Assembly (NCBI GenBank): GCA_004359425.1 | Contig: PTEU01000001.1 | Coordinates: forward strand, 2,081,561 to 2,145,560 | Direction: 5' to 3' | Length of the DNA: 64,000 nt | Source of the DNA: Ideonella sp. MAG2 | GTDB lineage: Bacteria; Pseudomonadota; Gammaproteobacteria; Burkholderiales; Burkholderiaceae_C | Notes under the pieces: model-generated | What the model saw: the letters and a program-made list of their open reading frames with translations, nothing else | The model's database searches: none | Told to the model about the DNA's origin: nothing | Made by a program: the position numbers and the translations under genes | Shown here: positions 53,081 to 61,979 of the stretch, in pieces | Numbering within the stretch: the stretch's first letter is position 1 | How the letters are laid out: the number at the start of each line of letters is the position of its first letter

Positions 53081-53911
53081 TTATGGTGTGGTCGGCGAAG
53101 TTTGCTTGGCCAGCGCTTTGCGGGCCAAGTCGTCCACCCAAGAAGGGGCGATCAGCTTGAGCCAGCGCCCCAAGCGGCCCTGCAAGGTCATCACCACTTC
53201 GCGGCGTCGCGATTGCATGCCCTCAAGAATCAGTTGGGCGCATTCCTCAACCGACATGGCCTTGTCTTCGCGCAGACCGCTCACACCGGCGGCCTCGCCC
53301 TTGGCATTGAAGCCGCGCTGGCGAATTTGGGTGGCCACCACGCCGGGGTAAGCCACGGTCACGCTCACGCCGCGAGGCTCAACCTCGGTCCGCAGAGCCT
53401 CCATGAACCCGCCCACGGCAAACTTGGTGGCGCTATAGGCCGTGCGTCCCGGCACTCCCACCAAACCAGCCAGCGAGGACACCGCCACCAACCGTCCACG
53501 GCGTGCCAGCAAATGCGGCAAGGCCTCGTGGGTACACCACAGCGTGGTCCAAAAATTGATGGTCATCAGCTCTTCGTACCACACCAGTTTGTCGACAGAG
53601 ACTTCGTCAAACATGGCATGCGCGGACACCCCCGCGTTATTGACCAAGGTGTCGATATGGCCCCACTGGGCCAATGAGGCTTGAATAAGCTGCCTGCAGG
53701 CCGCTTGCTGCCGCAAATCTAAGGCTTGCACAAGGGTCTGGGCCCCATAGCTGCGGCAGACTTCAGCCACAGCCTCCAGTTTGTCCGCAGAGCGGGCCGC
53801 GAGCACCAGGCCGCATTGCGCACCATATTTTTGGGCCATTTGCCGAGCCAGCTCGGCCCCGATGCCATCCGAGGCACCGGTGATCACGACCACTTGCTGG
53901 GGAGGCGTCAT
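53081..53911 (-). CDS. SDR-family oxidoreductase
   Basis: This 276-residue classical short-chain dehydrogenase has VVITGASDGIGAELARQMA, VNNAGVSAHAMF, VAVSSLAGLVGVPGRTAYSATKFAVGGFM (Ser, Tyr, Lys triad) and VAYPGVVAT. A C-terminal amphipathic basic segment (LQGRLGRWLKLIAPSWVDDLARKAL) may contact the membrane and is typical of DHRS7-like SDRs. The ATG overlaps the upstream DUF962 stop by 4 bases. Confidence 0.87.
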   Translation of the reverse strand: MTPPQQVVVITGASDGIGAELARQMAQKYGAQCGLVLAARSADKLEAVAEVCRSYGAQTLVQALDLRQQAACRQLIQASLAQWGHIDTLVNNAGVSAHAMFDEVSVDKLVWYEELMTINFWTTLWCTHEALPHLLARRGRLVAVSSLAGLVGVPGRTAYSATKFAVGGFMEALRTEVEPRGVSVTVAYPGVVATQIRQRGFNAKGEAAGVSGLREDKAMSVEECAQLILEGMQSRRREVVMTLQGRLGRWLKLIAPSWVDDLARKALAKQTSPTTP

Positions 53912-54456
53912 GGTTGCTTCGCTCCAAGCACAGCGGCCGCTGTGCGATGCGGGTCGCGGCGCACCGGGCCAGCCCCCGCTTCCACCGCCTCACGCAGCTG
54001 GGCCAATTGGCCCATGGCAAAAAAGAGCTCGACCAGTACAAACATGGGGCCTTGCAGCAAGCCGATAAGGTCATCAACAAAAGCAGGCTTGCGCCCCTCG
54101 TAGTAGTGCCCGACGAACTGGATCACCCAGCCGACAAAAAACAAGCCCAGGCCCCAGCCCAACCATTGAGCCGTAGGCCCCTGCGCCAAGCCCTGCGCCC
54201 ACAGTGCCCCCCCCACCAACATGGCTGAGAGCAGAGCGCCCAGACCCAGGTGCAAGCGCAGGTAAAAAACCGAGGCCAGTGCCACGGCCACCCAGGCCGG
54301 GGTCAGCAACAGCCCCCCCACGGCCCATTGGGGACGCGAGAGCAAGATGGTCACGGCCAGCACGATCATGGGAATGCCCACGAAGTGGCTGGCGATATTG
54401 CGCGGGTCACGGTGATAGCGCGCGTAGCTGATCATGTGTTCGGCCAAGGTTTTCAT
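53908..54456 (-). CDS. DUF962 (Mpo1-like) membrane protein B
   Basis: This 182-residue protein has YARYHRDPRNIASHFVGIPMIVLAVTILL, three to four hydrophobic helices and FVGWVIQFVGHYYEGRKPAFVDDLIGLLQGP, the full DUF962/YGL010w signature with conserved His. The ATG at 54456 has AGGAG 9-10 bases upstream; a TTG at 54477 is less likely. It heads the operon with an SDR, a class II aldolase-fold protein and a shorter DUF962 protein. In yeast the family catalyses alpha-oxidation of 2-hydroxy fatty acids. Confidence 0.88.
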   Translation of the reverse strand: MKTLAEHMISYARYHRDPRNIASHFVGIPMIVLAVTILLSRPQWAVGGLLLTPAWVAVALASVFYLRLHLGLGALLSAMLVGGALWAQGLAQGPTAQWLGWGLGLFFVGWVIQFVGHYYEGRKPAFVDDLIGLLQGPMFVLVELFFAMGQLAQLREAVEAGAGPVRRDPHRTAAAVLGAKQP

Positions 54457-54552
54457 GGCGATATTCTCCTGAGTCAACCAATCCGCCTATCATCCCCCGG
54501 GCGCAGAAACCGCGCTATCAACTGGCCGACAGTCCGACTAAGGGTTTTCAGC

Positions 54553-55260
54553 ATGGCGAGCACGCCTTCTCTGCCTGAATTGCACACACTGCTCAGCGAA
54601 GGTGCCTGGTTTGCTGAGTTGCCAACAGCCGTGCAAACTTTGCTCTTGCAGCATGGGCAATGCCAGAGCCTGGACGCCGGACAGCGCCTATTTTTGCGCG
54701 GTGACCCCTGCGACGGGCTGTACGCGGTGCTCAGCGGAGCCATGCTGATCACCGACAGCAGCCCCGAAGGGCGCGACTCCACCTTGGCGCTGCTGGCCCC
54801 ACCAACGTGGTTTGGTGAGATCTCCATCATCGACAACGGCCCTCGCACCCATGACGCCCATGCCCAGGTGGCCAGCACACTGTGGTGGGTGTCTCGCAGC
54901 CAAATTGACGACCTGCTCGCTGCCCAGCCCGAGCTGTGGCGACATCTGGCGCGACTGGTCACCACCAAGATGCGCCTGCTGTTTTGGCGCTTGAGCAATT
55001 TAGCCGCCCAGCCCGCCCAAACCCGGCTGATCCATGAGCTGCTGCGCTTGGCCCAAGGCTATGGGCTGGCCCAAACTCCCGCAGGCCCCCGCCTGTTGCC
55101 CATCAAGCTGGATCAATTGGCGGGCTTGGCGGCCACCTCGCGCCAAACCGCCAGCGAGGTCTTGGGCCACCTGCAGCGCCAGGGTTGGGTGCGCCGCCAG
55201 GCACAGGGCTTGGTGGTGGTGGATGAAGACGCCCTCAGGCAGCAACTGCACACCCCCTAG
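54553..55260 (+). CDS. Crp/Fnr-family transcriptional regulator
   Basis: This 235-residue protein has a cyclic-nucleotide-binding-fold sensor (QSLDAGQRLFLRGDPCDGLYAVLSGAMLITDSSPEGRDSTLALLAPPTWFGEISIIDNG) and a C-terminal winged HTH (LDQLAGLAATSRQTASEVLGHLQRQGWVRR). No Fnr cysteine cluster is present. The classic cAMP-binding arginine and serine are not obvious, so the ligand is unknown. Starts at ATG 54553. It is divergent from the DUF962 operon with 96 bases between the starts, and could control it. Confidence 0.88.
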   Translation: MASTPSLPELHTLLSEGAWFAELPTAVQTLLLQHGQCQSLDAGQRLFLRGDPCDGLYAVLSGAMLITDSSPEGRDSTLALLAPPTWFGEISIIDNGPRTHDAHAQVASTLWWVSRSQIDDLLAAQPELWRHLARLVTTKMRLLFWRLSNLAAQPAQTRLIHELLRLAQGYGLAQTPAGPRLLPIKLDQLAGLAATSRQTASEVLGHLQRQGWVRRQAQGLVVVDEDALRQQLHTP

Positions 55261-55404
55261 GCCCTGGGGTGCTTCTAGGGAGCTGCGCCGACGCTTTAAG
55301 GATGGTCGCATCGCCGCCCGCAGCGCACGCTATGCCCAGGGTGGATAGCGGCCCGCGATCGGCGCGGGGTCCGTGCTGATCCACCGCTGCGGGAGATCAC
55401 CACC

Positions 55405-57273
55405 ATGAGTTATTTGCTGAAGGGCCTGTTGCAAGGCGCACTGTGTCACGACTGTGTTGAAACGCTGGAAGGAGTGGTCGTACGGGCCTACGCCGTCGAG
55501 CCCAGAGTCAATGTCACCGCTTTGGCGGTGGCGCGGAGCAAAGACACCTTTGAACAACTGAGCCCGGAGCAGGTCAAGGCCAAAGCACCGCGCTTACTGG
55601 CCGAGGCCCGGGTGGACGCCCAGGGCCAGTACGCCCTGGACTTTGGCAGGCAAAAAGCTTACGAAGGCCAGGCCATCGAGCTTGATATCTTTTGCACGAC
55701 TGTGCCTCGGCGCAAAAGTGAGCTGGAGCTGCCGCCTCCCATGCAGTTCAGCATCACCACGGTGCAACCCCAGTGGCGAGCCCTAGACCAGTTTCAAGTG
55801 GCCGTCTGGGACCACACGCTGCCCTATCGCACTTGGTGCGCCGTGCGAGGGCTGTTTGGGGCCTGGGTGGTCTGTGGCCAAGTACGCCATTGCGAGACCC
55901 AAGCACCTTTGGCGGGCCTCAAAGTGCGGGCCTTTGACGTCGACTGGTTGCAAGACGATGCCCTGGGCGAGGGCCTCACCGACTCGAGCGGGCGCTTTCG
56001 CATCGATTACCTGGCCAGTGACTTCGCGCGCACCATCTTTTCCCCGAGCATCAACCTGGAATGGACGGGCGGGCCGGACCTCTACTTCCGTGTGGAGACG
56101 GCGTTGGGCACAGTGCTGCTGAGTGAACCTGCGGCCCGTGGCCGCGCCCCCGACCGCGAAAATGCAGGACCTTGCTTTTGCATCGACCTGTGCGTGGATC
56201 AGCAACCACCCAGCACGGAAGACATCTCGGCCTTTGTGGCCATCGGCCAGTATTTTTACGCCACGGACATCGACTCAGCGCTGGGTGGTAGCGGCCTGAC
56301 CACAGGCGACCAGCGGGCCTTTCACCGCAGCTTGCGCCTCAACGGCGTGCTGGCTAAAACCTTGAACGGGCAAGCCCTGGAATACCGCTTCGAGTACCGC
56401 CACACCAGCGCCAACGGTACCCCCACCGGCCCCTGGACCCCTATCCAGCCGACCGAATTTGGCTCCACCTACATTGGCACCTTGGAGCGCCTAGACTTGA
56501 CTGACCCCAGCGGTGAATACAAGATCAAGGCCCATCGTGTTTACGCCGACCCCGCTTCGCCCGGCGCAGACGACAGCCACGCCGCCATCGTCGATGGATG
56601 GATACGCGTCCCCCAAGCCAGCAATGCGCTTGGCCCTGAGGGCAGTTTCATACCGAACGGCAACATGCTGATGCTGTTGACAGACAAGCTGCTGCCCCAA
56701 CCGGCCCTGACCATGGCGGGCGTCTTGGCTGGCGAAAGCAGCACCGCCCACGGTGCAGCACTGGCCCAGAACCAGCACATCGGCTTACGCATGCGGGTGC
56801 GGGCTGTGGGTCGACCCAGCACCGAACTGAACGCCAACACCTGCGCTCACCTAGCCATTGAGAACACCGTGTACCAGCGCGTCCGCAAGGGTGGCTCTTG
56901 GTCACCTTCCGTGGTCGATGGCCAGCTCTGCGCCTGCTCGGTCGATACGCTGGAATTGCGTAGCGCGGGGGGCTGCTCCGGCCTGAACAACAGCTTGACC
57001 GTGCTCTACACCGCCGCACACCCCAATTTGGGCCAAGTCAGCCTGAGCATGAAAGGCCCCGGTGGTGATTTGGGCTTCACCCTCGCCGCCTCGCCCAACC
57101 TGCAAGACCGCTTTGGCCAGGCCAGCAATGGCAACCCGCCGGGCTCCTGGGCCTACGCGGACCTGCCGGACTGCGCCTACATCGTCACACTGAGCGCCCA
57201 GTTGCTGTTGACCACCGGTGACAGCGTGCCCGACCCGGTCATGGACCAACTGGCGTTCTGCAAAAAGGGCTAG
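55405..57273 (+). CDS. large cytoplasmic protein with transthyretin/carboxypeptidase-regulatory-like domains
   Basis: This 622-residue protein has no signal peptide or membrane helix. Two beta-sandwich modules of the carboxypeptidase-regulatory/transthyretin type are suggested: about 18-110 (LEGVVVRAYAV, ARVDAQGQYALDF) and 155-250 (VCGQVRHCETQAPLAGLKVRAFDVDWLQDD, TDSSGRFRIDYLASDF). The remainder is beta-rich, with CFCIDLCVD near 255 and further cysteines near 510-530. It is preceded by GGGAG at suitable spacing and follows the Crp/Fnr gene by 144 bases. Related proteins are known but uncharacterised; function unknown. Confidence 0.7.
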   Translation: MSYLLKGLLQGALCHDCVETLEGVVVRAYAVEPRVNVTALAVARSKDTFEQLSPEQVKAKAPRLLAEARVDAQGQYALDFGRQKAYEGQAIELDIFCTTVPRRKSELELPPPMQFSITTVQPQWRALDQFQVAVWDHTLPYRTWCAVRGLFGAWVVCGQVRHCETQAPLAGLKVRAFDVDWLQDDALGEGLTDSSGRFRIDYLASDFARTIFSPSINLEWTGGPDLYFRVETALGTVLLSEPAARGRAPDRENAGPCFCIDLCVDQQPPSTEDISAFVAIGQYFYATDIDSALGGSGLTTGDQRAFHRSLRLNGVLAKTLNGQALEYRFEYRHTSANGTPTGPWTPIQPTEFGSTYIGTLERLDLTDPSGEYKIKAHRVYADPASPGADDSHAAIVDGWIRVPQASNALGPEGSFIPNGNMLMLLTDKLLPQPALTMAGVLAGESSTAHGAALAQNQHIGLRMRVRAVGRPSTELNANTCAHLAIENTVYQRVRKGGSWSPSVVDGQLCACSVDTLELRSAGGCSGLNNSLTVLYTAAHPNLGQVSLSMKGPGGDLGFTLAASPNLQDRFGQASNGNPPGSWAYADLPDCAYIVTLSAQLLLTTGDSVPDPVMDQLAFCKKG

Positions 57274-57328
57274 CCCACACGACAGCTCGGGGGCATAGCG
57301 TTACCAGGCCTCAGGGCGCGCTCACCGC

Positions 57329-58051
57329 TCACACCCCCAGATAGCGGTGCAGCGCGGCCTCGTCGTCGGCCAGGTCGTCTGAGGCACCTTCCAGCACCAG
57401 ACGGCCCTTTTCCAGCACCATGCAACGGTCGGTGTGAGCCAGCACCTTTTGATAGTTGCGGTCCACCACCAGGGTGCTCATGCCCGAGGCACGGATGAGC
57501 GCAATCACGCGCCAAATCTCGGCCACCACCAAGGGCGCCAGGCCTTCGGTCGCTTCGTCCAAGATGAGCAGGTCCGGGTTGGTCATCAGTGCGCGGCCAA
57601 TGGCCAGCATCTGCTGCTCGCCGCCGCTGAGCTGGCCGCCGCCATTAGCGAGGCGCTCGCCCAGGCGCGGGAAGGTTTGCAGCACGCGCTCAAAGGTCCA
57701 GTCCATTTGGCCGCGCGTGCCAGGGCGGGCGGCCATTTGCAGGTTCTCGCGCACGCTCAGGTTGGGGAAGACGCCGCGCCCTTCAGGCACCACGCCAATG
57801 CCCCGCCGCACGATGTGCTCGGTGCGGTCTTGAGTGACTTTGTGGTCATGCACCCAGACCTCGCCGCCGCTGGCGCGCACCTGGCCCAAGAGCGTGCGGA
57901 TCAAGGTCGTCTTGCCCATGCCGTTGCGGCCCAGCAAGCCCATGGCCACGCCGGGCTGCAGGCTGAAGCTGATGCCATGCAGGATGTGGCTCTGGCCATA
58001 GTGAGCATGCAGGTCTTGCGCGGCCAACAAGGCGGTGCTGTCAGTGGCCAT
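57329..58051 (-). CDS. livF: branched-chain-type ABC transporter ATP-binding protein LivF
   Basis: This 240-residue ATPase has Walker A GLLGRNGMGKTTLIRTLLG, the signature LSGGEQQMLAIGRALM, Walker B LLILDEATEGLAPL and a His-loop replaced by VVDRN-Y (usually VEQN). GVVPEGRGVFPNLSVREN is the LivF-typical stretch. The ATG at 58051 overlaps livG by 11 bases. It lies downstream in a liv set beside benzoate-CoA ligase, so the substrate may be an aromatic acid. Confidence 0.9.
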   Translation of the reverse strand: MATDSTALLAAQDLHAHYGQSHILHGISFSLQPGVAMGLLGRNGMGKTTLIRTLLGQVRASGGEVWVHDHKVTQDRTEHIVRRGIGVVPEGRGVFPNLSVRENLQMAARPGTRGQMDWTFERVLQTFPRLGERLANGGGQLSGGEQQMLAIGRALMTNPDLLILDEATEGLAPLVVAEIWRVIALIRASGMSTLVVDRNYQKVLAHTDRCMVLEKGRLVLEGASDDLADDEAALHRYLGV

Positions 58052-58796
58052 GGCCGTCCCCCAAATAAGCCGCACGCACCTCGGGGTGCGCTCGGATGGC
58101 CTCGGGGGCATCGCTGGCAATGACCCGGCCATTGACCATCACCGTGATGCGGTCCGCCACGCGGAACACCGCGTCCATGTCGTGCTCGACCAGCAAGATG
58201 GCGTGGTCGCGCTTGAGTTCATTCAACAGCGCCAGCATGCGCTCGGTCTCCTCGGCGCCCATGCCCGCCAAGGGCTCGTCCAGCAGCAGCACCTTGGGCG
58301 CACCCGCCAGGCACATCGCAATCTCCAACTGGCGCTTTTGGCCATGCGACAGCGTGCCCGCCACGCGCTCAGCCACCTCGCCTAAGCCGGCACGTTGCAG
58401 CGCCTCTTCGGCCGCGGTGTTGGAGGGCACGCAGCTTGACGCCGGCTGCCACCAGTTCCAGGCACGCGGCCAGCGGGCTTGGGCGCTGAGGCGGCAGTTC
58501 TCGCGCACGGTGAAGGGCGTGAAGATGGTGTTGCGCTGGTAGCTGCGGCCCAGGCCTGCGCGGGCCCGCTTGGGTTGGCGCCAGTGGGTGATGTCCTCGC
58601 CCATCAAATGCACCTGGCCGGCGCTCACCGGCAGCTCGCCCGACAGCAGGTTGATCAAGGTGGATTTGCCCGCACCGTTGGTACCAATCACCGCGTGCAG
58701 CTCGTCCCGGTGCAAGGCCACCGAGACATCCTCCACCGCCCTCAGGCCGCCAAAAAAACGCGACACGCCTTGGGCTTGCAGCATCAGGGTGCTCAT
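58041..58796 (-). CDS. livG: branched-chain-type ABC transporter ATP-binding protein LivG
   Basis: This 251-residue ATPase has FFGGLRAVEDVSVAL, Walker A GTNGAGKSTLINLLSG, GRSYQRNTIFTPFTVREN, the signature LSHGQKRQLEIAMCL, Walker B VLLLDEPLAGMG and LLVEHDMDAVF. It overlaps livM by 4 bases and livF by 11. It pairs with LivF on the cytoplasmic face of the LivHM channel. Confidence 0.93.
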   Translation of the reverse strand: MSTLMLQAQGVSRFFGGLRAVEDVSVALHRDELHAVIGTNGAGKSTLINLLSGELPVSAGQVHLMGEDITHWRQPKRARAGLGRSYQRNTIFTPFTVRENCRLSAQARWPRAWNWWQPASSCVPSNTAAEEALQRAGLGEVAERVAGTLSHGQKRQLEIAMCLAGAPKVLLLDEPLAGMGAEETERMLALLNELKRDHAILLVEHDMDAVFRVADRITVMVNGRVIASDAPEAIRAHPEVRAAYLGDGHGH

Positions 58797-59779
58797 GGTT
58801 TGCCATCCTTGTGCAGCAGCCCCACCAGCCCGCGCGGCATCAGAGCCACGCTAGCGATGATGGTCAGGCCCAGCATCAGCTGCCAATGCTTGGCAAAGGC
58901 GCCAAACACGGCTTGCGACTGAAACAGCTCTTGCAGCAGTGCAAAGGCAAACGCCCCCAGCACCGCGCCGCGCAAGTGGCCCAAGCCGCCCAGAATGATC
59001 ATGATCAGCACCGCGCCGCTTTGGTGCCAGCTCAGCATCTCGGGGTTCACAAAGCCGTCTTTGAGTGCAAACAGATAACCCGCCAAACCAGCCATCATGG
59101 CCGAGACCACAAAGATCGCCAGCTTGTAGCCAAAGGTGGCAAAGCCTGCAGCCCGCATGCGCTGCTCATTGGCTTTGATGCCGGCCAAGGCCCGGCCAAA
59201 GCGGCTGCGCAACATCACCGCACTGGCCACAAAACAGGCGCCCAAGCAGGCCCAGACAAAACCGTAGAGTTGAGCGGGTTTGTCCAGGTCCAGCAGCGTG
59301 GTGTCCGCCACTTTGACCACCGGCTTGAAGTACAGGTAAATACCGTCCGTGCCGCCGCCCAGCGGGGTGTCGTGCACCACGAAATAAGCCATCTGTGCAA
59401 AGGCCAGGGTGATCATGATGAAGTACACGCCCTTGGTGCGCAGCGACAGCGCGCCCACGGCCAGCGCATACACCCCCGCCGCACCGCAGGCGGCCAGCAA
59501 AGTCAACCACAGCGAGCCGGCCTCGCCCTCGGGCGAGAGCAGCGTCACTGCATAAGCCCCAATGCCAAAAAAGGCGGCGTGACCAAAGCACACCAAGCCC
59601 GTTTGCCCCACCAGCAGCTCCAAGCTCAAGGCAAAGATGGCCAGGATCATCACCTTCATGGCCAGTTCCACATAGAAGCCCGAGATCAGCCACGGCAGTG
59701 CGGCCAGCACCGCAAAAGCCAGCAGCACCGGCACAGCCCGGCCCCAGTCCCATCGTCCTGCTTGCGGCATCGCCATCAT
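58793..59779 (-). CDS. livM: branched-chain-type ABC transporter permease LivM
   Basis: This 328-residue protein with about nine hydrophobic helices has ELLVGQTGLVCFGHAAFFGIGAYAV, LSLRTKGVYFIMITLAFAQMAYF and the EAA-like loop GRALAGIKANEQRMRAAGF. ATG 59779 overlaps the livH stop (ATGA); an ORF open to 60172 runs through livH and is not coding there. Confidence 0.92.
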   Translation of the reverse strand: MMAMPQAGRWDWGRAVPVLLAFAVLAALPWLISGFYVELAMKVMILAIFALSLELLVGQTGLVCFGHAAFFGIGAYAVTLLSPEGEAGSLWLTLLAACGAAGVYALAVGALSLRTKGVYFIMITLAFAQMAYFVVHDTPLGGGTDGIYLYFKPVVKVADTTLLDLDKPAQLYGFVWACLGACFVASAVMLRSRFGRALAGIKANEQRMRAAGFATFGYKLAIFVVSAMMAGLAGYLFALKDGFVNPEMLSWHQSGAVLIMIILGGLGHLRGAVLGAFAFALLQELFQSQAVFGAFAKHWQLMLGLTIIASVALMPRGLVGLLHKDGKP

Positions 59780-60660
59780 CCGTTCGCCTTGAAAAGGCCT
59801 TCTGGCTTCCACAACAACATGGCCGCCATCAGCAGGTAGACGGACAAGCCCGCCACGCTGGGCACCAACACCTTGCCAAAGGTATCGACCACGCCCACCA
59901 ACAAGGCGGCAATCAAGGCCCCCTTGATGGACCCAATACCGCCAATGACCACCACCACAAAGCAGATGATCAACACGCTGGAGCCCATGCCCGGGTAGAC
60001 GCTGGAGACCGGCGCGGCGATCATGCCGGCCAGCGCCGCCAGGGCCACGCCCACCGCAAACACAATGCGGTAGAGCAGCCGAATATTGATGCCCATGGCT
60101 TGCACCATCTCGCGGTTGCTGGCCCCCGCACGGATGCGCATGCCCAGCCGCGTCTTGGCCAGCACCCACCACATGGCCAGCGCCACGGCCAAGCAGACGC
60201 CCGAGATGAAGAGGCGGTAGACCGGATAACTCATCAAGTCACCCAAGGCGATGCTGCCCGACAGCCACGCAGGCGGTGTGACACCATGCACATCGTCACC
60301 CACCAGCATGCTGCGCAGCTCTTCAAACACCAAAATCAGCCCATAGGTCATCAGCACCTGCTGCAAGTGCTCGCGCTCATAGAGAAAGCTGAAGAACACC
60401 CACTCCAGCACATAGCCCAGCAGCACCGACAGCACCATGCCCACCAAGAGCGTGGTGAAGAAGCCCCCACCCAGCACCTGCTGCACCCCCGGCGCCAGCG
60501 CATAGGCCATGTAAGCGCCGATCATGTAGAAGCTGCCATGGGCGAGATTGATTACGCCCATGATCCCGAAGATCAGCGTTAAGCCAGACGCCACCAGAAA
60601 CAGCAGCAAGCCGTACTGGATGGCGTTGAGGCACTGAACAAGAAAGGTGGCTAAGTCCAT
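59776..60660 (-). CDS. livH: branched-chain-type ABC transporter permease LivH
   Basis: This 294-residue permease begins with QYGLLLFLVASGLTLIFGIMGVINLAHGSFYMIGAYMA, the classic LivH N-terminus, and has about eight helices with the loop RLGMRIRAGASNREMVQAMGIN. It follows livK after a 143-base gap that holds a strong palindromic repeat. Confidence 0.93.
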   Translation of the reverse strand: MDLATFLVQCLNAIQYGLLLFLVASGLTLIFGIMGVINLAHGSFYMIGAYMAYALAPGVQQVLGGGFFTTLLVGMVLSVLLGYVLEWVFFSFLYEREHLQQVLMTYGLILVFEELRSMLVGDDVHGVTPPAWLSGSIALGDLMSYPVYRLFISGVCLAVALAMWWVLAKTRLGMRIRAGASNREMVQAMGINIRLLYRIVFAVGVALAALAGMIAAPVSSVYPGMGSSVLIICFVVVVIGGIGSIKGALIAALLVGVVDTFGKVLVPSVAGLSVYLLMAAMLLWKPEGLFKANG

Positions 60661-60687
60661 CGAGAGTTCACTGTTGCTGCACTATCA

Positions 60688-60797
60688 GGCGGCCGGAAGG
60701 CCGCCGCCCCCTCAAGCCCTCGCCGCGGAGCCGGCTCCGCCGGTCCGCCAGCGAAGCCCCCTCGGGGGGTGGCGAGCGCCAGCGAGCCTGGGGGCCA
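60688..60797. repeat. palindromic GC-rich repeat between livK and livH, copy 2
   Basis: This element fills the livK-livH gap: GGCGGCC/GGCCGCC hairpin (60688-60705), CGGAGCC/GGCTCCG (60725-60738), then GCCCCCTCGGGGGG (60756-60769) and GCGAGC/GAGCC arms ending near GGGGGCC. The 14-base core is shared with the repeats at 341-405 and 63588-63682. Located inside an operon just after the binding-protein gene, it could stabilise the livK mRNA and lower downstream expression. Confidence 0.75.
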
Positions 60798-60803
60798 GTG
60801 ACA

Positions 60804-61979
60804 TTACATCTTGCAGCCGCGGGCGGGATCGGTCAGGGCCTTAGAGGCAACGCCCACGACCTTGTTCTCCTTACCCACCACCTGACGCAGATAGAAATCC
60901 TGCACCGGGTTGTGCGCCTTGCTCAGCATGAAGGCACCGCGTGGGCTGTCGATCTTGGCCTTCTCCACAGCGGCTGCAAACTCGGCCTTCTTACCCACAT
61001 CGCCCTTCACCGCATTCAAGCCTACGCCCAAAATTTGCGCCGCGTCATAGCCTTGCACGGCATAGACATCGGGCTGCAGCTTGTAGCTCTTGGCATAGGC
61101 CAAGCGGAAGGCGTTGTCGCGGGGTGTGTTGAGGCTGTCGCCATAGTGCAGCGCGGTGAGGATGCCTTCGGCCGAGGCACCTTGGGCCTCCAGCGTGCCG
61201 TCAGTCAAGAAGCCCGAGCCATAGAGGGGGATGGTCTTCTTCAGGCCCGCTGCGTCGTAATCTTTGACAAACTTCACCGCGCCGCCACCGGCAAAGAAGG
61301 TGAAGACGGCGTCAGGCTTGGCCGCCGCAATCTCGGTCAGCAGGGCTTGGAATTCGACATTGGGGAAGGGCAAGGTCAGGTCCTTGATGACCTCACCGCC
61401 ACCCTTGGCAAAAGCCTCTTTGAAGCCCTTGACCGACTCATCACCGGCGGCGTACTTCCAGGTGATGGTCACCACTTTCTTGTGACCCTTCTTGGCCATC
61501 ACCTCGCCCATGGCATAGCCCGGCTGCCAGTTGCTGAAGGACGACCGGAAGATGTTGGGGGCGCACATGGGGCCGGTCACGGCGTCCGCCCCGGCATTGG
61601 GCACGATGAGCAGCACATTGTTGTCCTTGGCGGCCTTGGCCATGGCCATGGCCACGCCAGAGTGCACCGAGCCGATGATCACATCCACCCCGTCACGCTT
61701 GATCAGCTTGTTGACGTTCTCGGTGGCCTTGGAGGGGTCGGATTCATCATCGACCTTGAAGAACTCGACTTCGCGGCCACCGATCTTGCCTCCCTGCTCG
61801 GCCAGGTGCAGCCTGAAGCCGTTTTCGATGGCGGTGCCCAGGGCAGCAAAGGTGCCGGTGTAGGGCAGCATCAGGCCGACCTTGAGCTTTTGTCCTTGTG
61901 CGTGGGCGGGGGCCGCAACAAGCAGGGTGGCAGCGGCCAGGGCCGTGAGGGTGGTGCAGACACGATCGCGATAGGTCAT
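60804..61979 (-). CDS. livK: periplasmic substrate-binding protein of the liv-type ABC transporter
   Basis: This 391-residue type I periplasmic binding protein has a Sec signal peptide (TLTALAAATLLVAAPAHA) and KVGLMLPYTGTFAALGTAIENGFRLHLAEQGG. VDDESDPSKATENVNKLI, DVIIGSVHSGVAMAMAKAAKDNNVLLIVPNAGAD, TWKYAAGDESVKGFKEAF and a C-terminal Cys (ARGCKM) follow. Relatives beside bclA and box genes are thought to bind benzoate or similar acids. It overlaps the hydrolase gene by 4 bases and leads the liv genes. Confidence 0.92.
   Translation of the reverse strand: MTYRDRVCTTLTALAAATLLVAAPAHAQGQKLKVGLMLPYTGTFAALGTAIENGFRLHLAEQGGKIGGREVEFFKVDDESDPSKATENVNKLIKRDGVDVIIGSVHSGVAMAMAKAAKDNNVLLIVPNAGADAVTGPMCAPNIFRSSFSNWQPGYAMGEVMAKKGHKKVVTITWKYAAGDESVKGFKEAFAKGGGEVIKDLTLPFPNVEFQALLTEIAAAKPDAVFTFFAGGGAVKFVKDYDAAGLKKTIPLYGSGFLTDGTLEAQGASAEGILTALHYGDSLNTPRDNAFRLAYAKSYKLQPDVYAVQGYDAAQILGVGLNAVKGDVGKKAEFAAAVEKAKIDSPRGAFMLSKAHNPVQDFYLRQVVGKENKVVGVASKALTDPARGCKM

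Noticed and set aside
58811..59839. 342-residue plus-strand frame
   Set aside because: Antisense to livM, with His/Gln-rich shadow composition and no RBS.
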